Assembly (NCBI GenBank): GCA_022393335.1
Contig: JAJEKB010018244.1
Location: 35,845 to 99,844 of the forward strand
Reading direction: 5' to 3'
DNA length: 64,000 bases
Source: Macrotrachela quadricornifera
Lineage: Eukaryota > Rotifera > Eurotatoria > Philodinida > Philodinidae
Made by a program: the position numbers and the translations under genes. The notes below the pieces were generated by a model. It was not told where the DNA came from. It was given only the letters and a program-made list of their open reading frames with translations, and made no database searches. Every line of letters starts with the position of its first letter. The stretch's first letter is position 1. Below are positions 23,682 to 34,036 of this stretch, one piece after another.

Positions 23682-26039
23682 TTAAATCGAACGGCGACGA
23701 AATTTAATCGTTACTTTGATAGATTGATATATTTCTGGACAACAATCATATTTTTCTTCTGCTTTTACTACAGAGGTACCTGAAACGGACAAAAAAATTG
23801 ATTATTAGAAAATAAAATTGTTTACTTTTCAAGTCCCATTTCGTATTATTAATATACGAAGTCACATCAAGTTCATCGTATGGTTTCGTTAGATTGACTT
23901 CTGAATATAACAAACATTATAGAAAATCTCAACTGAATAAAAATGAAATTATAATGACATACTAGATTTATCATATGTCCATGATCCAAATTTTAGATAA
24001 CAATGTTGTATATCCTAAAAAATTTATATTAGCTTGGCAAGAAATTTTTGTCGTTTTTTTCGAAAATTTCCTAGAACCATCAAGAAAGTTCTAGAATTTT
24101 TTATATTAAGGTTATATAGAGGGCATGCGAATATCTTTCGAACAACAATAAAAATATGGATATACATGCTCATCTCGAATTAGAAATGAAGATATCTCGT
24201 AGAGAGCTTCGAGTGCTTCTGCTTCGTGAGTTCCGTTTGGATCACAACACAACGGAAGCAACAAGCAACATATGTTGTACTATGGGCAAGGATGCGTTCT
24301 TCATTCATACAGCGCAACGTTGGTTCAATCGATTCAAGAACGGTAACGTCAAACTCTACGATTTAGCTCACACTGGAAGACCACTAGAGGTAGATATCGA
24401 TCTCTTAAAGCAGCTTATTGAAGAAGATCCTAGACTGAATACATGGCGTTTGGCAGAGCGTCTTGGATGCTCTCATACTACAGTGGAAACACATCTAGTC
24501 GAATTAGGCAAAACGTGGAAATATGGAGTTTGGATATCATATGACCTGTCACCACATCAGCTTTAATACAGAGTTGATGATTGTATGGAATTAATGACAT
24601 CTCAATGCAACTACCAATGGCTCCATAATCTTATTGCCGGCGATGAAAAGTGGGTGTTGTATGTTAACCATATGCGCAAGCGGCAGTGGCTGGAGGCTGG
24701 ACAAAAAAGTGTAGCAACACCCAAAGATGACCCTAATCAAAAGAAGATCATGATGAGCGTTTGTTGAGGAGTAAGAGGGATTATTCATTGGGAATTTCTT
24801 CCAGGTAATTGTACCATCACTGCTGATCTCTACTGCCAGCAATTGGATCGGGTTACAGAAAAACTCAAAGGAAAACAAGAGCGAGTTTACTTTTTGCATG
24901 ATAATGCCAGACCCCATGTAGCAAAGTCGACACGCCAAAAGCTGTTGGAGCTTGGATAAATCACTATTTCTCATCCACTTTATTCCCCCAAACTTGGCTC
25001 CTACGGACTACCACTTGTTCCGTTCTCTTCTTAATCATTTGAACAAGAAAAAGTTCGACGACGAAAGCGATCTCAAGATGGACATCGCCAACTTCTTTGA
25101 CCTAAAGTCACAGGATTTCTATGAACGCGGGATCTTTTCTCTACCAGAGCGTTGGCGACAAGTTATAAATAGCAGTGGAGCATACATTGTTGAAAGCTAG
25201 TTGTATCCTTGATATTAAAAAATAAAAAGAAAATTTTCAAAAAAAAACGACAAAAATTTCTTGCCAACCCAATATATTCCAGATAGAATGATGTTATAAA
25301 TGAAAAATTTTTAAGAATAATAAACACTTACAGATGGAAGGAATGTGGTATGAAATTCACATGTTGATTTAAATATTCGAGGTGTAACCAATAAAATTTG
25401 TCCAGTATGATTTATAACCACATTAGGAATTTTTATATTATCGATCTCTTCATCAGCTCTTTACAAAACAAAAAATCTTCACTTATAGAAAATGTCTTTC
25501 GAAATTTACCTGTTATACAGATTTATATCTGGAGTCCAAATTTTTGTACTGGGTATCGATAGTGCTTGAATATTTCCATAATCTTCTGGATCCCATATCA
25601 TACTATAATCTTCCCATATCTATACAAATACATGCAAAAAATCTAAACTTTTGTTGATGAACATACATACCTGAGTTATCCAATATTGGCCAATAAAAAC
25701 TTGATTAGTTTCATCCTAGGCATATTGAAAAAAACACCATGAAAAAATAAGAAAAATAATCAAAACTTAATCTTTACTTACAACATCAAGAATTCGTATA
25801 AGAGAAAATTGTAGACTAACAGATACACTTTCAGAATCATGTTTAGCTGGTCGTTCAAGTGGATTATGTTGCTGTGTAACAAATAAATGTCTCAATAAAT
25901 GTCGTTCATTCGATCCTCCAACTGATATACATTAGATTTTATATTCTTTTTAAATAATTCTTTACTTACATGCACAATCTAATAAATAACAAAGTATAAT
26001 CAAATATATTTTCATTCGATATTGTGTCATATTCATCAT
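23682..26039 (-). CDS. acetylcholine-binding-protein-like soluble pLGIC ligand-binding domain
   Basis: Eight exons join in frame (26039-25970, 25921-25782, 25715-25671, 25619-25510, 25458-25332, 24014-23963, 23900-23826, 23779-23682), giving 238 residues. Residues 1-23 form a signal peptide. The rest matches the extracellular domain of nicotinic receptor alpha-type subunits: ERHLLRHL helix, LERPAKHDSESV, WITQIWEDYSMIWDPEDYGN, IWTPDINLYN, and a Cys-loop C155 to C169 with the canonical 13 residues between. All five aromatic-cage residues are present by alignment: W82, Y120, W176 (GSWTYD), Y217 and Y224. The vicinal pair C219-C220 (DCCPE) marks an alpha-type face. The chain stops at FRRRSI, exactly where TM1 would begin; no membrane segments follow in 280 bp downstream. 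Molluscan acetylcholine-binding proteins have this same architecture and size. Predicted: a secreted pentamer binding a cholinergic ligand. The sixth exon is separated by a 1.3-kb intron containing a mariner. Confidence 0.88.
24029..25272 (+). mobile_element. mariner element, inserted in an intron of the AChBP-like gene
   Basis: 1244 bp. The 5' end TTAGCTTGGCAAGAAATTTT and the inverted 3' end TTGGGTTGGCAAGAAATTTT are flanked by TA at 24027-24028 and 25273-25274. The size, ends and TA target are those of mariner elements. It lies in the opposite orientation to the host gene and does not touch its splice sites, although it starts only 14 bp from the exon at 24014. Confidence 0.92.
24156..25200 (+). 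pseudogene. mariner transposase, D,D34D, inactivated
   Basis: About 348 codons, beginning MDIHAHLELEMKISRRELR and ending VINSSGAYIVES. An N-terminal paired-type helix-turn-helix is visible (AQRWFNRFKNG..HTGRP; RLAERLGCSHTTVETHL). Catalytic aspartates lie in AGDEKWVLY, LHDNARPHVA and LAPTDYHLF. The second and third are separated by 34 residues, the mariner signature. Breaks: stop codons at 24564 (TAA), 24765 (TGA, in the place of a Trp in the WW..G motif) and 24957 (TAA), plus a frameshift between about 24985 and 25000. No active protein can come from this copy. The family assignment is secure; subfamily was not determined. Confidence 0.93.
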
Positions 26040-27080
26040 TTTACTAAAATAGATTCTTTCAACATAATTAAACTATAAAATGAAAGTTTAATAACATCAT
26101 ATTTCTCGTTCAAAGAATTATTTTTTTCGTAATGAGCAAGAATCTTATTTAAAATACTTACCTTTGTTTATTCACTTTTCATCAAATTATATTTATTTTC
26201 GATTAAAAATAAAATAATTTATATCCTTCCTATATAAATAGAATAAGAACAAGTTTCTCTTTCTCTTTATAAATATATAAAGAGTACTTGTAGTTTTGGA
26301 AGAAGAAAAAAATCTATTCGATTCTTTAAATTATTTTTATTGATTAATTTTAGCTTTCAGTCAAGAGCATACTCAAGAAAAAAAAGGAATAAATATATCT
26401 CATTGATTGTATACTTAACATTAAATAGATTCAATAGACAATTAATTCATAGCTTGTATATTCACAAAAATCTCTTCAATATCCTAAACATCACCAATCG
26501 ACAATCGTCGCCCTATTCTTTCCAGGTTCTTGTTTTTCTTTACTTTCAGACAAGATTCTTGTCGACAGGAAAATAAAAAGAATCTTGTCTGAGTCTCAAG
26601 ATGACAAGAATCTCGTCTGATTAATCAGAAATAAAAGAATCAGGCAAGAATCATAAAATATTCCAGGTATATTTAACGTTCAGACAGGAATCTTTTTCTT
26701 TCCTTTTGAAAAGGATCTTGTATGAAAATTATGGAAAAAACAGAAACTGGAAAGAAATATAAGATATTTTGAAATTCTTAGTATTCAGACAAAATTCTTA
26801 TTCAAGGAAAGAAAAAGATTCTTGTCAACTTTTCAAGATCAACTGCACGTGATAGTGTTTTTTTCGTAGTATTTTGAGTTTTTTGGAATGAAAGAAGGGT
26901 GGATGGAAAAAACTGAAACGTGAATCGGATAGAGCTCGTCGAGTTCTACGTAGGTCCACTTCGTGGGCGAGTCCTACCTAAAAACATTCGAATCCTGACG
27001 TAAGATATCCTACGTTTGTGTTTCCGATTTTTCACCAATTGTCACATTGTGGAAACAAATCATATGATAACATTGTACCA
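26040..27080. other. noncoding; cluster of AAGAATCTTGTCTGA-like motifs
   Basis: Between about 26545 and 26835 about eight variants of the 15-mer AAGAATCTTGTCTGA or its inverse occur, some adjacent head to head. No coding region recognised. Confidence 0.5.
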
Positions 27081-27343
27081 GATCAAATTGTTGAATATCC
27101 ACATCTCACTTTTCTTGATATATTAAGAACAAATACTACTTATGCCGATAATTTTCTAAATGAAACAAAACACACCTGCGCTCTCTAGCTGAATTACGCG
27201 TTAGATATGAAGATTTAAGAATTGTTACAGAAGATTTTACAAGACAATTGACATGACGCAATTGCGCCAAAGGAACAGGATTAATTACTTGTAAACAATT
27301 TGTCGGTTCAAAAGACTATTACAACTATTATTCTTTATTATAG
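27081..27343 (+). pseudogene. remnant of bdelloid F-box/LRR-like protein C-terminus
   Basis: Reading with one frameshift (near 27177-27190) gives YPHLTFLDILRTNTTYADNF, LNETK, then ELRVRYEDLRIVTEDFTRQ and RNCAKG.., ending YYNYYSLL. Bdelloid F-box proteins often end with the pattern PHL..LDL....YVEQFL..TK..LP..L.V.Y..L..VT.NFTRD.TR.NCAKV. The match is from memory of that family. An in-frame TGA replaces the Arg before RNCAK. The N-terminal F-box and repeats are absent, so this is a dead fragment. Confidence 0.45.
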
Positions 27344-28359
27344 ATTGATTTGTATTGTATCTTTTTCAATGAGTATGGAAAAATAAAAGCATTGTTTCGT
27401 TTACAACAAAGGATAAGAATAATAGAAAATGGAAACGAAGACAAGAAAAAAACTCTTTTCGTTTTTACAGAATTCGCATATATTTTCGAAGAAAATAATA
27501 AATGGAAGATTGAATCAGGATTTCCGACTCGCTCTCCCTTGTCATCCTAGGCCCACATTACAAGCAGTAATAACTAAGATTAATAGGCTATAATAACGAA
27601 AGTCAAAGAGTATTGGACCCAAAGTTTCTAGCAATTCAAGACAAGTACCAGATCTATAATTCCTTAGCAACTCAAAATGGATATCTTATCCGATTAAGAG
27701 AAGACTTACATTGTTTTAAAACGTTTCAGAGACTTCCTTGAAATTTAATCGATTCGAATACCTTTTTAGTTTTCGAAATGGTATAGTTTCTACTTTTGAT
27801 ATGGATCACGAACGATATTTGTATACGATATATAGCACGAATAATGGATACTAATGTAGTGATTTGTTACAATCATCATATGATCGGCAAAAAAATATAA
27901 GAAGATGAAGGGTTTAGTTTCGAGTATAACGAATATTAATATTCTATACTTTATCGAGCAAAATAATAGAGCGTTGAAGTCTATTGTAGATATAATGAAT
28001 GCGTACAACAAGTAATTTTCTCAGATAAATCAATATTTTGAAGATTTAAATATATTAAATTAAGAACAATAAAAGAAAAAAAAGAAGACGAGTGTATAGA
28101 CGAAAAACATTAAAAAAGAGTAGATTAGAATTGAAAGAAAAATATTACATTTGTAACATTGATGAAGATAAATAAAAAAAAATTAGAAAGAAAAATGTTC
28201 TTTGATTTTTTAATTTTCCTTGTTCATTGCTTTTAGTTCTCGTTCGAGTTGTTCTTCAAGTACCCAGATCGAAACCACCCGATCGTGAACGATTGTGCGC
28301 AGAGAAATATGCCCGTATACCACCGTATTTTGCCGTATTACCTCACTCAGTATTGAGAC
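27344..28359. other. intergenic, no gene recognised
   Basis: AT-rich; short ORFs without motifs. A polypurine stretch near 28070-28110. Confidence 0.45.
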
Positions 28360-28686
28360 GTGGCCCTATTCTAAAATTCTAGAATTCTCATAGAATTCTG
28401 TCTATACCCATATCTGTGCTTATGAAGCATAAACATAAGCAATAACATCTTAAACACATTTTCACACAACAACGTACACACTCAGATGAATTCTAGAATT
28501 TAAGAATATACATATTAGGATTTGATATCAGTATAGATGAAATTTTCAGAATTCTAGAATTTAAGAATATATATATATATATAATTATTTGATATTAATA
28601 TAGATCGAATTTTCAGAATTCTAGAATTTTAAAATATACATGTGTATAATGCTGTTCTGAAAGTATAGAGAGAATTTTTAAATATA

Positions 28687-30216
28687 CAGGGTGGGCCATA
28701 CATAACACGGCGATAAGAAATTAAAATATCTCCATTGCAGCTTGGGTAAATGGGCTGACTTTTTTGTCAATGATAGAGACATGTTCAAAGTTTATATTCA
28801 TAAAGACATGCTTAGAGAGACTCTTTGTTAAGTATGAGTAGTGATCTCAACAAAAAAATTTTACTTTTTCACGGATAGGAACAGAGCAGTCAAAAACCCA
28901 CGCACCGGAGAAAAAATTGAATGTCTCTGCTATAACTCAACCAAACGAGCTGATTTTTTTACGAAAAATAGAGATATGTTTGCACTTTGAATTTATACAA
29001 ACACGATTAGAAAAAGCCATTGTTAAGTATCACTAATGATCTTCACAAAAAAAATTACTTTTTCATAGATAGGAAAAGAAAACAATGTACTTAAGAAAGG
29101 ATCTCTCTACACACGTCTTTGTGTATATAAAGCTTGGGCATGTCTCTACCATTGATAAAAATATCAGCTTGTTCACTCGAGCCAAAATGGAGATATTCAA
29201 TTTTTTTTCGGCTGTGCGGAATTTTTGGGTCATCCTGACAAGTCAGGCTGTCGAAAAAGAATTCAATATCTCCATTATGATTCAAGCAAACTAGACAATA
29301 TTTTTATCAATGGTAGAGCCATGCTCAAGCTTTATATACATAAAGACATATCTAGAAAGATCCTTTGTTAAGGATGTTATTTTCTTTTCTTATCCATGAA
29401 AACGTAAAATTTTTTTTGTTGAAGTCACTAGTAGAGCCCGACGGTTCCAAAAAAAATGAAACCGAGAACCGAACCGAAAATCGTTTTCTCAGATTCCCTT
29501 ACCCGGATCCGAAACCGGAACCGTGAAAAAAAGCAGATGGAACCGGAGCCGGAACCATTGGAACCGAAGATTTTTCAATTGGCAATGAGAATCTGTTCGA
29601 ATGGCAACTGTCTTATAATCTTGAGCCAGAAATACCATTCTACGACTGTATCATAGATAAACTTTATGTGCGTCTTAAGACCAGGGTTCTGGATTGTTTT
29701 GGAAACTAGGAAGGTCTAAAAATTTGCCTCAAGGTGCGAAAAATCATCTGACGATCGGTAAAAAAATTTACTAAATTTTTTTAGGAATCCTAACCAGGGA
29801 TGGTCTGTAGAGGTTCTTGTACTCCCTGTCAGGTATTGAATACATCTCAGGGCGAAAACTAGCATAGGTCACTATTCGCGACAAGTGATATTAGCTAGTT
29901 CATCAACTAATACTAGATACCGGTTCTAAAACCGATTTCAAAAATATTTTTGAAACCGAACCGAGAACCATTTTTTTCATTTTTACTAACTGGATTCGGA
30001 ACCAAACCGACGGTTCCGATTCCGAATCCGAGTATTTTTTAGAACCGCCGGGCTCTAGTCACTAGTGATACTTCACAAAGGGTCTCTCTAAGCATGTCTT
30101 TATGAACATAAACTTTGAACATGTCTCTATCATTAACAAAAAAATCAGCCCATTTATTCAAGCTGCAATGGAGATATTTTAATTTCTTATCGACGTGTTA
30201 TTTATGGCCCACTCTG
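28687..30216. mobile_element. Tc1/mariner-type non-autonomous element built of repeated modules
   Basis: The ends CAGGGTGGGCCATACATAAC and, inverted, CAGAGTGGGCCATAAATAAC are flanked by TA on both sides. The arms match over about 160 bp. Inside, the same module (core ATATCTCCATT..AAGCTT..GAGACATG..CTTTGTTAAG) appears about five times: forward at about 28725-28850, about 28920-29070 and about 29262-29370, inverted at about 29085-29215 and about 30066-30190. ORFs within are composition artefacts. It holds a later hAT-type insertion. Confidence 0.72.
29432..30057. mobile_element. hAT-type MITE, 626 bp, 8-bp target duplication
   Basis: Ends TAGAGCCCG..CGGGCTCTA, flanked on both sides by GTCACTAG (29424-29431 and 30058-30065). 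TAGAG-type ends and an 8-bp duplication are diagnostic of the hAT superfamily. The subterminal regions are rich in GGTTCC/GAACCG repeats. There is no transposase, so it must have been mobilised by a hAT source elsewhere. Confidence 0.88.
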
Positions 30217-30338
30217 TATATATATTCTTAAATTCTAGAATTCTGAAAATTCTAAAATTCCATCTGTACTAATATTATATCTTTTTATATATATTTACTC
30301 GAAAATTCTAGAATTCCAGAATTTTAGAATAGGGCCAC

Positions 30339-31494
30339 TGCTGAATACTTAGGGTGACTTCGAGAATAAATAAGGTGACGAGTCACAGACGGCACCAATC
30401 ATCTAAAGAACGTCCGTTAATAGGAACAAAATTTGACTGATATGTCAAGAGTTGGAAGGCACTAAACTCATTGCACTGAGCAACAAGTAAACTCTTAATC
30501 TGAACTTTATTACATACGAATTAAAAATGCTACACGATTTACGAGCTTTAGAGAATTTTTTTTTCTTTTTAAAAAGAATTATTAATGACATTCATGGTAC
30601 ACACTACAAATTACTTTGCTTTGTTTACCAGCATAGATAACGTTAAACGATACTCGACTCATCACAAAACAATCGATAAAATGGATTATATCAATCGTCT
30701 CTGACCGATGCTTTTTTTCGACAGAGTTTTAGATAAGAGAGATTCCACAATCTTCTTTAGTCTGTATTCACTAACTCAATTTAGAGTTAACCGTCCGAGT
30801 CCTTTGGAGGTGTTAACTCTGATTCGCTCCCTACTCTGTTTGTTCTAGTCTCTGACTATCAACTAGCCGCTGTATCGCATTAGCAACTGTTTCGTGTGCT
30901 ATTTCGATTATAATACTGCGTAGATTCTTTTGAACAGAACAAGATCAATAGGCTAAAGATGAATCGTCCATAAATTATTTGTGTTTTACACCTACCGTAC
31001 ATATTTAAATCAGATAGAACGACTTATCCAAGATTTATCAAGTAGAGCAAGGGAGAAATAGCAAACTTCAGAACTAAAAAAGTCTTCATGGAACTTTAAA
31101 GGAATTTATGGACTTCAAACAGCTGTATTCTCACAGTCTCTGCTAATCGATTCATATACTTTTCTTTGAGATATAATTATTTTTGTTAGTGGCAAGTAGC
31201 ACGCTCTGTAGTGATAAATCAGAGAGAGAATTGAACTAACATTACCTAAGTTTTTTCAAGGTTTTCAATCATAGAAAAATCGTTACCTATAAAGTTCACA
31301 CTCACAATAATGATAAAGCTCTACCTATATTGCAGTAAAACTTTAAATATAAAAATTTGGGAAAATGTATACTACGCACTTAATATAAATTTTATGTCCT
31401 ATCAAAAAAGGAAAATATTAATTAATGATAATTAGAAGAAATGAGAGAAGAAAATATATGTATGTCTCTAGAACCTATTGATTAGGAACATTTA
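30339..31494. other. intergenic, no gene recognised
   Basis: Lacks coding motifs or clear repeats. Slightly higher GC near 30780-30900. Confidence 0.45.
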
Positions 31495-31499
31495 CAAAT

Positions 31500-32002
31500 A
31501 TAATTTACCTTATCTTGAAGTATATTTAACTGGTTTTATTTTTATAACAAATATTATTTGAAAACGAATTCATTTTATTAAACCATGTTAGGAAGCATTT
31601 ATGACGCTTATTCATTGCCTCTTCTTTACATTCATCTTCTATCTGCACGTGCACACATGTTCGCATAGCCTCCTCCATTATCCCATTGTTTCGTTATCTC
31701 TCTCCTTACATTCTCTTCGTTGTTCTTTACTCTTATGCATGATTCAGTTGTGATTCTTTTCATCCAGAATAAACAAGTTCCGTAGTTCGATATATTTCAC
31801 TACTTAATAACCAGAAAATGATAAATTAATAATTTTATCGCGAGTGAAATTATCGAAATATATAAGTCATAATGCTGGAAGATCATGACATTTATTTGAT
31901 GGATATTTAATTAATCAAATTGATGCACATCCAAAAAAATTTTCTTTTATTATTATTAACTTTATAATTTATTTATTTTTTTTCTTATTAAATTTAAATA
32001 GA
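31500..32002 (+). pseudogene. dead copy of the C-terminal third of the DXD glycosyltransferase
   Basis: Corresponds to residues about 199-299 of the gene at 13576 (PYLEV..FITNII, then DKLIILSR..YISHNAGRS.HLFDG). Differences include TGA in place of Arg (CGA) after FITNII, TGA in place of Trp in GRSWHLF, missing bases, and a 223-bp insertion after the HFIKP codons. It lacks the catalytic DXD region entirely, so it never was a full gene at this site. Confidence 0.82.
31586..31808 (+). mobile_element. probable solo LTR (223 bp), 5-bp target duplication AACCA
   Basis: Comparison with the intact locus near 14260 shows precise insertion: AACCA at 31581-31585 and again at 31809-31813. The insert starts TGTTAGGAAG, is T-rich, and contains AATAAA about 40 bp from its end. 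A TG start, a 5-bp duplication and an internal polyadenylation signal fit an LTR. The 3' end ..TTAAT does not end in CA, so degeneration or another element type is possible. Confidence 0.55.
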
Positions 32003-33520
32003 TAAAAAATTCTAATCAACATTGCAATTTTTATATTTCGATTAACTATTAATAATGTTTATCTATGAATTCATTGAATTCTTAAATAAACTTAACTTTT
32101 AATTCACTTTCGGTTCATCCATTTAACTAAAATTTTTTTCAAGGTTTGTAACTTTGATCAAAGATATTTACCATCATTAGTAAATACTTGACTCAAAAAA
32201 AGAAGAGCAAGATAAGAAACAAATAAAATATTTTTGAATAATCAATCGAAGCATAACATAAATTTACTAACATGTTGTATCATTTAAATAAGCTTCAAAT
32301 GAAATATGTATATCAAAGTATAGCATGTGTGATATCATTTTTCCTATATATCAATTCAGATTCCTTCTGCAGAAATGATTCATTAACACTCATTAGAGTC
32401 CGTCAGATTCAAGGTTTTTGGACTTAGATTTCGATTTATATTTTTAATAGAATTTTTTTTTCTAAACTTTGGTAGGTGCTCCCAAAACAAGTAACACTTG
32501 TCTGAGGACTCGCTCAGCTCTTTTGCGTAGAAAGAGTGTTTTGAAACAACCAACAAACCATATATTTTGCTTAGTTAGTAATTAATTAATAAAATTTAGC
32601 ATCCAATATGAATTCTACACCTCCGATTACCTTATGATGAAGTTTTATCGAAAATAATTCCTTTTACTTTCATATCATGCTTCGACCAATCACTGAAGTG
32701 TGAACATACAAGCAAACAACCAGACAATTTATGTTCGTTAGACTCTTCTCTACGAGAAAGAGAATACAATATTTGCTTTTTACTCTTGTGAGGGTGACAA
32801 GTATAACTCTATATATGTTTCATTAATATACAATTTTAACAGGAAAGATAAATCTCATTTTAAAGTTAATTTATTTAATTATGCAATATACATTTCACAA
32901 CTTTGAGTTACATCATTAGATAGAAGAGATGAAAGTAAATTATGATACAAGTTGAAGGATGAATCAAAATAAAATGATGAGTAATCCAATTAATATACAA
33001 AAAAATTCAACTATAAAAAAAACAAATTTTCAATGCTAATATAAAGGTTTTTAATTATTGTAAAATGTTTTCGCTCTATAAATTTGGCTAATCTTTGTTT
33101 TTTATGATTAGATAATTCACTACATTATCTTAATCTATCTCTCAAATTGTATTATAAGTCAGCTCCATCTCTTTGTCGCGCACCCTGAATCGGAGGCACA
33201 CCTGTATCTGTGTTTTGCCCTTACCCTCAGCCAGAGAAACCACCTGTATATCTTTTGCTTTTCAATTACTGTGTGATTCATTTACCCCATCCAGTAAATA
33301 GGTCAGAAATGCGACAAAACAATTATAATGATTCAAGGGAAAAGCATACGAAAGAAAAAACCCTTCTAGGCTTTTTCCAATCTCTGTATGATTCATTAAA
33401 ATACATATACATGAGTCAAACTTAGAGTCCGCTTTAGTATCTAAAATTGATCATTTATTTGCACGTGAGATGTCTAGTCGAGTCACCTTTAGCATCTAAA
33501 AAGCAGATATTTTAAGTGTT

Positions 33521-34036
33521 TTTGACACTCGAAAAACTTATTTTCTTGTATACTTTTTTTTATGGAGAAAGAGAATTTTTTTTGTCAAAAATCTTAATCA
33601 ACACAAAAGGTAAGTGTGTTTATTTGAGAATAAAATTTAAAATACAAAAATCTTGTACAGTTAATCAAAAAGAGAAAAAAGATTTTTTTTTTTAAAACAT
33701 AATTCTATTCAAAAAAAAATATGTAATTACTTTTTCTTTTAGATATTCTAATTGTATATTTTTTATTCCGATTCTTTACTTCCTTTTTTTATTCGATGTG
33801 CAAATAAACCGTAAAAAAACATGTGAATATTTACTAAAAGGTAAGGTAAAATTGTATATGAAAGAAAAAATCTATTTTTCTTTCTCTTCTTCCTTTTTTT
33901 TGTTTGTCATAGGGTCATAGCATTGCCTATTTTGTTGCGAAACACACCTGAAATAATTTAATAAAAAATAGATTAAATTGTCGTCAAAGAAACCAGGTAA
34001 GACAAAAATAAGATTTTTTTTAGAATTTCTTTAAAA
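33521..34036. other. 5' flank of the ADP-ribosyltransferase-associated domain gene
   Basis: Long T and A runs; no gene. The sequence ACCAG followed by GTAAGAC (33990-34000) could be a 5'UTR splice donor with an acceptor near 34023, but this is speculative. Confidence 0.4.

Larger units (their letters stand above)
28360..30338. mobile_element. outer inverted-repeat element (ends GTGGCCCTATTCTAAAATTCT)
   Basis: The left end GTGGCCCTATTCTAAAATTC (28360) is repeated inverted at 30338. Both ends are followed inward by many copies of the palindromic motif ATTCTAGAATT (left about 28376, 28489, 28549, 28615; right about 30233, 30303). The element is interrupted by a second element at 28687-30216. 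No transposase; no clear target duplication. Confidence 0.65.
31495..33520 (+). repeat. diverged duplicate of the glycosyltransferase 3' end and downstream DNA
   Basis: Direct-orientation copy of about 14165-15790, with roughly 85-90% identity by eye. The copy has extra DNA at 31586-31808 (probable solo LTR) and about 32240-32490, and a replaced block near 33160-33310. The ORF at 33210-33425 is a product of this noncoding copy. Confidence 0.8.
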
